This document shows, in pieces, positions 17,307 through 24,800 of a stretch of 64,000 bases of DNA (its first letter is position 1; the number at the start of each line of letters is the position of its first letter). This DNA comes from JAPPHY01 sp965247535. Lineage in GTDB: Bacteria > Chloroflexota > Dehalococcoidia > Lucifugimonadales > UBA2985. The DNA lies in assembly GCA_965247535.1 (NCBI GenBank), contig OZ252018.1, positions 62,001 through 126,000 of the forward strand, given 5' to 3'. The notes under the pieces are model-generated. The model had not been told where the DNA came from, did no database searches, and saw only the letters and a list, made by a program, of their open reading frames with translations. A program made the translations under genes and the position numbers.

Positions 17307-18845
17307 CTAATTGACGCCCATGGGTCCGATGTCAACCGGTCGCACCTCACTATTGGTCCCTCTGCTTTTGGATGAAGCATACACCAGTTGCTTCGCCATC
17401 ACACCCCGCCACTGGGTGACTCTGCGCTGAAGGGTCCGCAGCTGACGCCTGCTGTAGCGCTCAGGGTAACGTAGGATCAGCCGATCCATCAGCTCTGCGG
17501 CAGTCGCGTCGGGCTGCTGCTGGAGCCAGCCCAGCACGTCGCACCAAACCCCCTCGAACGGGTCAGGACGAGTCCGCCATGTGCGAGATACCCCGGCCTT
17601 CCTTGCGTGGGTCGGCCGTACCTCTCCCTGTCTCCACAGGCCGGGCAACTGCGACAGGAAGCTCTCCAGACTCCCACCATCGGGAGTACCCCCTGACTCG
17701 AGAGACCCAACTGCTGCCAATGCAGACTGGGACTCGCGTATGCTGTGCAGCAACGACACGGGGTCCAGCTCAGCGCGGTAGTGGCGCAAGGTCAGCTTCG
17801 CCTCCTCGCCCACGTCGTCACGAGCAAGCAGTCGGTCGCAGGGTGTAGCCGGCTTGCTGTATTGCTTGGTCACACTGCCTACATTTCGGCTCTTCGTCAG
17901 CAGCTGGAACGAGGGCTGAAAGTAGTTCACGTATAGCCGCATTGCGCCGTAGAGGTGGGCGAGTGTCTGGCCGGCGACCGCTCCCGAGTGGCGGTCGTGA
18001 CCGACGAAGCGCCGGATCACCGAACCATTCTTCTGCTCTATCCACGCCTGGTCGTTCTTGCGGTACGCCCGAGAACGGGTGAACTCGATCTCCCTCGCCT
18101 TACAGTACCCAACCAGGGTCTCGTTGATGAACACGCTGTCATTGTCGGAGTCTATGCCACGCACAGGCACGGGGAAGACACGGGAGATGGCTTCCAACCC
18201 TTCGACTACCAGTGACTGCTCGCGAGCCAGCAGCGGCACGGCCTCGGTCCAGCCTGAGCAAACGTCAGTGGCGACCAGGCTGTGGATGAATGCTCCGGAC
18301 ACGGCACCGCCGCCGTGCGCCACCAGGTCTATCTCGAGATAGCCCGGAGTCGGGTCGTTCCAGTCCATGAAGGTGCGAACTGGGACCTGGCTTCCCATCT
18401 TTCGCTTCTTCTTGTGCCTCCTGCGGCTTCCCGCCTGCTCCCTCACCGGCCTCAGCAACCGGTCCATGGTACTGGCACTTGCTGAGAACAGCCTCTCTCT
18501 CACGTCGGGATCAAGGTCGAGATGGCCGTGTCTCTCCAACGACTCCACCATACTGGGCAGTGCGGCCTTCAGCCTCTTGCCACAGATCCTGTCTGCGGCC
18601 TCCCACACCACGATCAGCGCCTGCCTGACAGCCTCGTCGTAGATGCGCCGACCCCTGGGAACCTTACGATCCACGGGCTCACTAATCTGGCCCAGGAGCC
18701 TGACGGCGTGCTTCCTGTGGCAGCCAACCATGGCCACGAACTCGTCGAGCATCCTGCTCTTGTCCTTCTTCGATGCCTCACTATACCGGCCGCGGATCGC
18801 TTCGAGAACCTCCGTCCTCGTGGCTGTGCTGATCTCTGAGACCAT
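17307..18845 (-). CDS. IS transposase with DDE integrase core
   Basis: 512 aa from the ATG at 18845, which has GGAGG 7 bases upstream; earlier in-frame ATG 18851 and TTG 18875 have poor spacing. N-terminal helix-turn-helix region ('SEASKKDKSRMLDEFVAMVGCHRKHAVRLLG'), then an rve fold with first Asp in 'YLEIDLVAHGG', second Asp in 'GIDSDNDSVF', and Glu in 'NDQAWIEQKNGS'. No frameshift is seen, so the enzyme is probably functional. Confidence 0.9.
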   Translation of the reverse strand: MVSEISTATRTEVLEAIRGRYSEASKKDKSRMLDEFVAMVGCHRKHAVRLLGQISEPVDRKVPRGRRIYDEAVRQALIVVWEAADRICGKRLKAALPSMVESLERHGHLDLDPDVRERLFSASASTMDRLLRPVREQAGSRRRHKKKRKMGSQVPVRTFMDWNDPTPGYLEIDLVAHGGGAVSGAFIHSLVATDVCSGWTEAVPLLAREQSLVVEGLEAISRVFPVPVRGIDSDNDSVFINETLVGYCKAREIEFTRSRAYRKNDQAWIEQKNGSVIRRFVGHDRHSGAVAGQTLAHLYGAMRLYVNYFQPSFQLLTKSRNVGSVTKQYSKPATPCDRLLARDDVGEEAKLTLRHYRAELDPVSLLHSIRESQSALAAVGSLESGGTPDGGSLESFLSQLPGLWRQGEVRPTHARKAGVSRTWRTRPDPFEGVWCDVLGWLQQQPDATAAELMDRLILRYPERYSRRQLRTLQRRVTQWRGVMAKQLVYASSKSRGTNSEVRPVDIGPMGVN

Positions 18846-18862
18846 ATCCATGCCTCCATGAT

Positions 18863-18956
18863 TTGGGTAACACAATCATGAGGCAACGACCTGATTTCGG
18901 TAACATCTCCGTGAGGCAATAGCTCCGCTTCGGTAACATATTCCTTGAGGCAACGC
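18863..18956. repeat. 33-bp tandem repeats at the transposase-proximal IS end
   Basis: GGTAAC occurs at 18866, 18899 and 18932 (exactly 33 bp apart), each followed after ~10 bases by TGAGGCAA. The outermost copy is the terminal inverted repeat; the inner two are likely extra transposase-binding sites that also overlap the transposase promoter/leader. Confidence 0.85.
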
Positions 18957-19191
18957 GCTCTCTCACGGGGCCGTCATCGACGCTAAGGAAGCCAGTGATT
19001 TAGGACTATCCGTGAGGCAGCTTGAACACCAAGATCCGCTTTGGCAGAGGATTTGGCGTTTGCATTGCCGGTACAGGACGGACTCCCGAACAGAAGGCTA
19101 TCAGAAGATGTTCGAGAGCACAGACGTATCCCTGCCCTATGGCTAAGTGTTAAGCAGTCAAGAGGCCTCGGTGGGAAGCCCCCCGCCCCCA

Positions 19192-19440
19192 CTACCCCTG
19201 AGGCACCGCCGGTGCGGCCAGCATACCCTCGAGTATGTTCTGCAGCGCCATCGAATGGCTGCAGAACCCGCGGCCTGCGTAGAAGTCACAGCTGCACTTC
19301 AGAATTCCGTCGCTGTATTCCAGCCGGTGATCGTCGTTCTCGCCCTTAAAGTCGGCCACAAAGCTATCGAAGGTTACCCGGCCCTTCTCCTCTGCATACC
19401 TCTTGGCCTTCTCTATCTTGCCGATCACGCTGGAGTACAT
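19192..19440 (-). CDS. SWIM zinc-finger protein
   Basis: 82 aa. The C-terminal half has the SWIM signature CxCx(n)CxH: 'CSCDFYAGRGFCSHSMAL', preceded by the typical 'HRLEYSDGILKCSC' strand. SWIM domains bind DNA or proteins. The gene stands alone, just after the disrupted protease gene. Composition is less GC-rich than core genes. Confidence 0.8.
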   Translation of the reverse strand: MYSSVIGKIEKAKRYAEEKGRVTFDSFVADFKGENDDHRLEYSDGILKCSCDFYAGRGFCSHSMALQNILEGMLAAPAVPQG

Positions 19441-19626
19441 ATATGCTCTCCTTTGGCAACTCAGACTTCAATTCAATTCTATGCCGCAGCGCCTTCGGGG
19501 TCAATCTCTGGCACAGGCAATCATGCGCGAGCATGCCGCGGAGCAGGTACACCTACCGCGCCATGCTGTGCTATAATTCACGATACTTCCAGTCGATAGC
19601 GTTAGGAGGCAGCCGAGCGACCCGTC
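19441..19626. other. intergenic region before the BioD/DRTGG gene
   Basis: TATAAT at 19572-19577 is a candidate -10 without a clear -35. AGGAGG at 19604-19609 lies 17 bases before the annotated ATG, which is longer than ideal. Nothing else recognised. Confidence 0.35.
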
Positions 19627-20643
19627 ATGGCCACACTATACGTAGCATCGGACAGGCCGCGAGCGGGCAGGACCGCCCTGTGCGTCACTCTGGCCCAGCG
19701 CCTTCGACAGGACGGCCGGCAGGTGGCCGCGTTCAAACCATTCTATTCGCCCGCGAACGGTGGTGATGCCGACCCTGACGCCTCCATCCTCGCGGCGGCC
19801 GCGGGCGCCACGCCGCCGAGCGACGCGTGGCCCATACCCGTGAGCCAGGACGCTGAGCCGGACGTGGCCCGTGCAATGAGAGCCTACGGCGAGGCAACCG
19901 CCGGCGCCGACGTTGCAATCGTCGAGGGTCTGAGCGGCTTCGATGGCGCCTCCGGGGAGGCTTCCGGCCGCATGGCCCGCGAGATGGACGCCACCGTGAT
20001 CGCGGTGATCGCGTACCGCGAAGGCATGGGTCTGGAGGAGGCAAGGGCCGCCAGGCAGCTCTTCGGCGAGAGGCTCGCCGGCGTGGTCATCAACGGCGTC
20101 ACCAGGTACAAGTCCCGCGAGGTCAGCGAGCAGCTGACGCCGCTCTTTCAGGCACAAAACGTGAAAGTGCTGGCCTCTATCCCGGAGGACAGGCGGCTGC
20201 TGGGCGCCACGGCAGGCCAGATTGCCGATCACTTGGGAGGCACCTTCCTCGACTGGGAGGAGAAGCGGGACAACTTTGTGGAGCACTACCTGATTGGCGG
20301 CATGGTGCTGGACTGGGGAGTCCTCTACTTTCAGCAGTTTGACAACAAGGCCGTCATAGTCAGGGGCAACCGGCCGGACCTCCAGATGGCCGCTCTCAGG
20401 ACGCCCACCAGCTGCATAGTGCTGACGGGCGGGTATCCCCCCATCCAGTACGTGAGCTACGAGGCGGGCGAAGAGGAAGTGCCACTCATCCAGGTGGAGA
20501 CGGGCACCCTGGAAACCGCCGCTGCCTTGGAGTCGCTTCAGGAGCGGGCGCAATTCGACCATCCGCTGAAGCACGAGCAGTTCCGCGAGCTGATGTCACG
20601 CCACGCCGACTGGGACGCGCTGCTCGGCGCGCTGGCCGGCTAG
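19627..20643 (+). CDS. BioD-like P-loop protein with DRTGG domain (phosphotransacetylase N-terminal type)
   Basis: 338 aa. N-terminal dethiobiotin-synthetase/CobQ-like P-loop fold ('ASDRPRAGRTALCVTLAQRL', 'VAAFKPF', 'VEGLSGF'), residues 1-210; C-terminal DRTGG domain ('VIVRGNRPDLQMAALRTPTSCIVLTGGYPP'). This is the architecture of the N-terminal part of long phosphate acetyltransferases, without the catalytic PTA domain. DRTGG domains are thought to sense small molecules. Walker A is degenerate (PRAGRTA, Arg for Lys). Cytosolic, function unknown. Confidence 0.75.
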   Translation: MATLYVASDRPRAGRTALCVTLAQRLRQDGRQVAAFKPFYSPANGGDADPDASILAAAAGATPPSDAWPIPVSQDAEPDVARAMRAYGEATAGADVAIVEGLSGFDGASGEASGRMAREMDATVIAVIAYREGMGLEEARAARQLFGERLAGVVINGVTRYKSREVSEQLTPLFQAQNVKVLASIPEDRRLLGATAGQIADHLGGTFLDWEEKRDNFVEHYLIGGMVLDWGVLYFQQFDNKAVIVRGNRPDLQMAALRTPTSCIVLTGGYPPIQYVSYEAGEEEVPLIQVETGTLETAAALESLQERAQFDHPLKHEQFRELMSRHADWDALLGALAG

Positions 20644-20649
20644 ACTTCG

Positions 20650-21087
20650 CTACGGAGCGGGCGGAGTCGCCGCCCCTTCGCTCTGGCTGCCCACCCACAC
20701 CTCGCCTCCCTGGAACACCTCTTTCTTCCAGATGGGCACCATCGTCTTGATGCGGTCCAGCATGTAAGCGGAGGCCTCCAGCGCCTCCTTGCGATGCGGC
20801 GAGCCGATTGCCACCACGAGGCTGATCTCGCCCACGTCCACCCTTCCCACGCGATGAGCGATGGCGACGTCCTCGATCGACCAGCGCTCACAAATCTCAT
20901 CCACGATCTGCTGCAGCATGTTCTCGGCCATCGGCTGATAGGCCTCGTACTCCAGGTAGTCCACGTCCCGGTCCTCGAACAGGTCGCGGGTGGTGCCCAG
21001 GAACGTGACCACGGCCCCGTTGGACGGCTTGCGCACAAGCTCGGTGATCTCCCGAGGGTCAAGAACGTCGGGTGTGATGCGTATCAT
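20650..21087 (-). CDS. moaE: molybdopterin synthase catalytic subunit
   Basis: 145 aa. 'GAVVTFLGTTRD', 'LEYEAYQPMAE', 'AIAHRVGRVDVGE', 'SPHRKEALEASAYMLDRIKTMVPIWKKE' are MoaE signatures including the active-site Lys and Arg. It converts precursor Z to molybdopterin with MoaD thiocarboxylate. Its ATG overlaps the moaD stop by 4 bp and its RBS (GGAGGTGAG) lies inside the last moaD codons. Confidence 0.95.
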   Translation of the reverse strand: MIRITPDVLDPREITELVRKPSNGAVVTFLGTTRDLFEDRDVDYLEYEAYQPMAENMLQQIVDEICERWSIEDVAIAHRVGRVDVGEISLVVAIGSPHRKEALEASAYMLDRIKTMVPIWKKEVFQGGEVWVGSQSEGAATPPAP

Positions 21088-21332
21088 CTCTCACCTCCGC
21101 TGACGGGCGGAATGAATGCGACCTCGTCGCCCTCTTGCAGGACGGCCTCCTCGCTCACATACTCGGAGTTGACGGCCATGAGCACCGGAGACTCCGAGGG
21201 CAGCGATGGGAACTGGCTCCGCAGGTGCTCAAGCAACTGCGCGGGCGAAGAGCCGTCCGGCATCTCCACCTCCGTGTGGGCGACGCCGGCCCTCTCTCGA
21301 AACATAGCGAAGAAGCGCACCGCAACCCTCAA
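21084..21332 (-). CDS. moaD: molybdopterin synthase sulfur-carrier subunit (GG-ER tail)
   Basis: 82 aa ubiquitin-fold protein. TTG start preceded by GGAGGA. The fold signature ('VRFFAMFRERAG', 'VNSEYVSEEAVLQEGDEVAFIPPVSGG') is normal, but after the double glycine two more residues, Glu-Arg, are encoded before the stop. Canonical MoaD ends exactly at GG, which is adenylated and thiocarboxylated. The tail would have to be removed, or this protein belongs to the group of sulfur carriers that are trimmed by JAMM proteases. Confidence 0.9.
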   Translation of the reverse strand: MRVAVRFFAMFRERAGVAHTEVEMPDGSSPAQLLEHLRSQFPSLPSESPVLMAVNSEYVSEEAVLQEGDEVAFIPPVSGGER

Positions 21333-21448
21333 GCTGAGTCCTCCAAGCCGCTAATCGGCCCAAGTATACATCCCGACACGGCGCGGGCGAAAGGCCGCTG
21401 AGGCCGCGGCTCGTCAGGGCACGCGGTCGATGGTGACTGCAAACGTGG

Positions 21449-24289
21449 CTAAGCCGCGCCTCCGTTGAGCGCCAGCAACTCGCGGAGAACGTCGTCGTCT
21501 GAGATGTCCGTCGACCAACCGTACGCGGCAGCCACAGCGGCGTCAAGGTCTGCGTGTGCGTTGGCGAGCCACTGCGGGCGAGCGTTGTAGAGGTTCGTCA
21601 ACGTGCGCTTGCTGAGTGCTTTCGCCGCCTGGTCGTCGCGAGGAAGGGGCCGCTTTGGATACCCCGGAACCGGCTCGTCAACCCACTCGACCCATTCGGG
21701 CGGATTGAGCCAGCGGTCACGTAGCTCCACGAGCCGTCGGGCGGCCTCAGCGATGGCGATTGCGTGCGGATCGTTGGCGTACTCGGAGGCCGGCACATCT
21801 GGTGCTAGGCCTTCGGGGAATGGGTAGGTCTGAAAGATTGTAGTCGGGTTGTAAGTAGGGTCATTTCCGACTCCGTGCCAGCTACACAGCTTCAGGGACC
21901 ACACCTCGTGAAACCGGCTGTGGAGAATGCCAAAGGCCGTGTTGTCGTCACGGGCAACTACCACGACGCGGGTGTCCGGGCATATCCGAGAATCACACCA
22001 AACGAACAGCCGGTGCTTGGCAACACGTGGCGTAGCGATGTATCGACGCAACCCGCATAACGCCGCCCACATTGCCGGTCGAGGGTTCCAATGCCGGAAC
22101 CAGAATTCGCGGCTCGACTGTTCACGGTTTTGTTGCCGAATGGGTTTGACATGCTCAAGGGCGTAGGTGAATGGCGCTTCATAAAGGGCCGCATCGGCTT
22201 CGTCCATTTCGTGCCCAAAGTCGATGATCCACTTTCCTTGCGATCGGCGGGTCAAATCCATCCCGTTCACCCACGGCTTCAGAACGTCAGCGTTCGTCCG
22301 ATCGTTCGGGTTTGTCGGTAAACGAAGCCACTTACGCGCCAAGTCGCCGGGGATATCAAACGCTCCGCGCTTGATATCGCCCTGGAATGCCACGCCCGTA
22401 TTCGTTCCTAGTGGGGCGACCTGCGTCAAATCGAGCGCGCCTGCCGTCAAGTCAGCGTTGATTTGTGACGTGTCTTCCCCATTGAGGCGGGCAGTCAAAC
22501 CATAGTCACTGCTAGCGAAACAGATCAGCGAGACCCTGACGGCGGCGCCCTCCACGACCCACCGCTCGTCTGACCAGGCTTCAAAAATGGCCCCCTGTTC
22601 GAGAATGCGGTCCAGTACAAGTCGGTTGGTGCCGTCGCGGATGGAGTTTGTCGCCACAAGGCCGACGCGTTGCACCCGCCCTTCAGAGATTAGCCTCCCG
22701 GCTTTGGCGAACCAGTAACACACGAGATCCGGTCTACCGCCTACCCAATCGGCATACAGCGCGGGCAGCGCGTCGGCGTCGGTGTCCCCCAACACCCGGC
22801 GAATGCGCCGATTGCCTAGGAATGGCGGATTGCCGATCACCACGTCCGCCTCCGGCCAGTCCGGCTCTGTGTTCTCCGGTGTCAGAATCGCGTCGCGGCA
22901 CTCGATGGTGTCGAGCGGCTTCAGGATAGGGTCGTGCGACTCCGAGAAGCCGTTGCGCCGCATCCACTGAATCTCGCCGATCCACACCGACACGCGGGCC
23001 AACTCGGCGGCGTAGGGGTTTATCTCGATACCCTTCACGTTGGCCGGGCCGATCTCAGGGAACTCCCGCTGGAATCCTAGCGCCTCAGCCTCAACCTGCA
23101 CCCGGTGCTCCAGGTCCTTGAGCGCCTGCAGGGCCAGGTATAGGAAGTTGCCGGAGCCGCACGCCAGGTCGAGCACCGTGAACGACCGCAGCCGGTTGAG
23201 AAACGTCCGGTACCGGCGCTCGGCCTCTCTCCGCCGTGTCGTGCGAGTGGAGCGTGCCTTGGCGGCATCCGCACGTTCCAGCTCGGCAGCAATTTCGGCC
23301 TTCTCCGAGGCCCAGTCGGCAAGCCAAGGGCGTATCACCACCGGCTCGACGAGCAGCATGATCTTGTCGCGATCGGTGTAGTGCGCACCGAGCTGGGCGC
23401 GCTTGCTGGGATCCAGCCCGCGCTCGAACAGCGTACCGAGGATCGATGGGTCAACCTCCGACCAATCGAGGTTCGAGGCCGCCAGCACAGTGTCGATGTC
23501 GGACTTCTCCAGCGGCAACGCGGTGTCGTCATCGAACATGCCACCATTGAACCAGTCGACAGTCTCGAAGCCGACCCTGCCTCCGAAGGCCATGACGCGG
23601 AACAGATCGCCGGCGAGGTCGGCAAATTGCTCCGGTGTGCGCTGCGCCTGCTCCAGCATTCTCGTGAACATGTGGTCGGGCAGCAGGCCCACGTCGTCGG
23701 CGAACATGCAGAAGACAAGCCGGTTGACGAAATGCGCAACCGCGAGCGGGTCGTGTCCGCGCTCCCGGAGCGCCTGCGCGACGGTCGCGAAGGACTGCGC
23801 CGCCTGCTCGGTGAGCGCCTGCCGGGTCTCACCCGGCCGCAGCCGCTCGGGGTCCGAAAACGCCCACTTGAGCCGTTCGCGGGTAGCCGCGTCTTCGAGG
23901 TCTTCAAGGCCGAATTGGTAGGTCTTGCTGACGCTGTTCGTCCAATTGGTGCGGATGCGGAACCGCTGCATGTCGGAGACGATCAGCAGCGGCGGGTTTT
24001 CCAGCGCGAGAGCGTACTGACGGAGCTGCTCGAATGCAGCGTCGAGGTCCTTCCGCTTCCCCTTGTACTCCCAAGCGAAGTGATGGCGTTTCCAGACATC
24101 GGCCCATCCTTCACCGCCACTGTCCTTGCGAGCCCCCTTCTCGAAGCAGTACGACTCGCCGGACGGGTCGACGTCCGCGGGTTTGGGTTCGCCCAGCAAC
24201 TCGCAGAGGTCGAGGAAATGCTGCTGCGATGCTGAGCGCTCCGACAGCGTGGAGGCCTTCCACTTGTTTATAAACTCGTAAGGCGTCAT
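21449..24289 (-). CDS. MmeI-type (type IIL) restriction-modification enzyme
   Basis: 946 aa single-chain enzyme. N-terminal nuclease motif D-X9-E-Y-K at 'DVWKRHHFAWEYKGK', the arrangement known in MmeI; helical connector; then N6-adenine methyltransferase motif I 'LDLACGSGNFLYLAL' and motif IV NPPF in 'VVIGNPPFLGNRRIRR'; the C-terminal third holds the target-recognition region. All catalytic motifs are intact. No separate specificity subunit is needed. The gene interrupts an otherwise housekeeping stretch between moaD and thrS and is flanked by short related sequences (21417-21440 and 24301-24324), so it was probably gained horizontally. Recognition sequence unknown. Confidence 0.87.
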   Translation of the reverse strand: MTPYEFINKWKASTLSERSASQQHFLDLCELLGEPKPADVDPSGESYCFEKGARKDSGGEGWADVWKRHHFAWEYKGKRKDLDAAFEQLRQYALALENPPLLIVSDMQRFRIRTNWTNSVSKTYQFGLEDLEDAATRERLKWAFSDPERLRPGETRQALTEQAAQSFATVAQALRERGHDPLAVAHFVNRLVFCMFADDVGLLPDHMFTRMLEQAQRTPEQFADLAGDLFRVMAFGGRVGFETVDWFNGGMFDDDTALPLEKSDIDTVLAASNLDWSEVDPSILGTLFERGLDPSKRAQLGAHYTDRDKIMLLVEPVVIRPWLADWASEKAEIAAELERADAAKARSTRTTRRREAERRYRTFLNRLRSFTVLDLACGSGNFLYLALQALKDLEHRVQVEAEALGFQREFPEIGPANVKGIEINPYAAELARVSVWIGEIQWMRRNGFSESHDPILKPLDTIECRDAILTPENTEPDWPEADVVIGNPPFLGNRRIRRVLGDTDADALPALYADWVGGRPDLVCYWFAKAGRLISEGRVQRVGLVATNSIRDGTNRLVLDRILEQGAIFEAWSDERWVVEGAAVRVSLICFASSDYGLTARLNGEDTSQINADLTAGALDLTQVAPLGTNTGVAFQGDIKRGAFDIPGDLARKWLRLPTNPNDRTNADVLKPWVNGMDLTRRSQGKWIIDFGHEMDEADAALYEAPFTYALEHVKPIRQQNREQSSREFWFRHWNPRPAMWAALCGLRRYIATPRVAKHRLFVWCDSRICPDTRVVVVARDDNTAFGILHSRFHEVWSLKLCSWHGVGNDPTYNPTTIFQTYPFPEGLAPDVPASEYANDPHAIAIAEAARRLVELRDRWLNPPEWVEWVDEPVPGYPKRPLPRDDQAAKALSKRTLTNLYNARPQWLANAHADLDAAVAAAYGWSTDISDDDVLRELLALNGGAA

Positions 24290-24301
24290 GGCTAAAGGCC
24301 C

Positions 24302-24529
24302 TCAGGACACCCGATCGATGGTCACGTTGGGGAGGTAGAGCCTCACGTCCGCGCTGAAGCCGGAGGCCTGCTCGAAGTGCGGAAACAGGAACTCCAGGCT
24401 GCGCCGGTCGCCACGGACGGCCCGGCCTGAGGCCCCACCGTAGTACCTGCCGGCCAGGTCCACGAGCGCCGGGTCCAGATCGCGTAAGCCCTGCGCGTCG
24501 CTGTAGGAAACCTCCACGAAATGGGTCAA
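24302..24529 (-). CDS. hypothetical 75-aa protein
   Basis: Short soluble protein with N-terminal 'MTHFVEVSYSDAQGLRDLDPALVDLAGRYYGG'-like region and a C-terminus ending NVTIDRVS. I do not recognise it. A decayed copy of its last eight codons (VTIDRVP, stop) is found downstream of the restriction gene at about 21417-21443, so this looks like the host gene or a partner of the restriction-gene insertion. Confidence 0.5.
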   Translation of the reverse strand: MTHFVEVSYSDAQGLRDLDPALVDLAGRYYGGASGRAVRGDRRSLEFLFPHFEQASGFSADVRLYLPNVTIDRVS

Positions 24530-24590
24530 GTCGTGCGCTCCTCGAATGACGGATGCGAGGGGGCTTCTGGTGACGGCAGCCTAGCCGAGG

Positions 24591-24758
24591 CTAGCTACGC
24601 CTCTCCATGCGCCGGTAGAGGAACATGATCAGGTGTGGTGCGATGGAGATGATCCAGAAGGCTAGAATCCCTATCCACACATTGACGGTGAACCCCAATA
24701 TCAGCCCTGTGGGGAACGCGACCCAGAACCAGTACTTGCCAAACCTCTTCGACAGCAT
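24591..24758 (-). CDS. small membrane protein, 55 aa
   Basis: Reads MLSKRFGKYWFWVAFPTGLI... then one or two hydrophobic segments (roughly residues 10-23 and 27-46) and a basic C-terminus RRMERRS. Too short to be caught by ordinary length cut-offs. It begins 42 bp after the thrS stop on the same strand, so it is likely part of the thrS transcript. The RBS is weak. A longer frame in another phase covers the same bases but has no protein-like features. Function unknown. Confidence 0.6.
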   Translation of the reverse strand: MLSKRFGKYWFWVAFPTGLILGFTVNVWIGILAFWIISIAPHLIMFLYRRMERRS

Positions 24759-24800
24759 GGCGAAATGATACGCCTGAGGCTGCGTGTCGGCAAGCGCGCC

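Larger units (their letters stand above)
17265..18956 (-). mobile_element. insertion sequence, ~1692 bp, DDE transposase, intact
   Basis: Bounded by GCTCTC direct repeats at 17259-17264 and 18957-18962. Ends are imperfect inverted repeats: left starts near GTTGCCTCACCGGAAGATGT, right (reverse complement) GTTGCCTCAAGGAATATGTT, both followed by ACCGA. One transposase gene fills it. The end next to the transposase start carries three copies of the terminal motif in 33-bp tandem. The intact host frame after excision shows the insertion is recent. It resembles the unclassified (ISNCY-type) elements with an rve integrase core; family not confirmed. Confidence 0.9.
16576..19146 (+). pseudogene. ClpP/SppA-like serine protease (SDH_sah type), split by an insertion sequence
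   Basis: The gene reads 16576-17264 and resumes at 18963-19146 after an insertion sequence flanked by a 6-bp duplication (GCTCTC). Removing the element and one copy restores an unbroken 290-aa frame; the joint reads NRW-LSHGAVIDAKEASDLGL, just as expected for the C-terminus of serine dehydrogenase proteinase-like proteins. N-part features: oxyanion SPGG (77-80), the likely nucleophile Ser109 in AKSAATLIAL, and ELGPIDAQ (128-135). As it stands, translation runs 16 codons into the element and stops at 17310, losing the last 62 residues. The protein has no signal peptide or membrane segment, so it would act in the cytosol. Confidence 0.88.

Noticed and set aside
18863..18956. 33-bp repeats considered as CRISPR
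   Set aside because: They coincide with the terminal motif of the insertion sequence and have no spacer structure.
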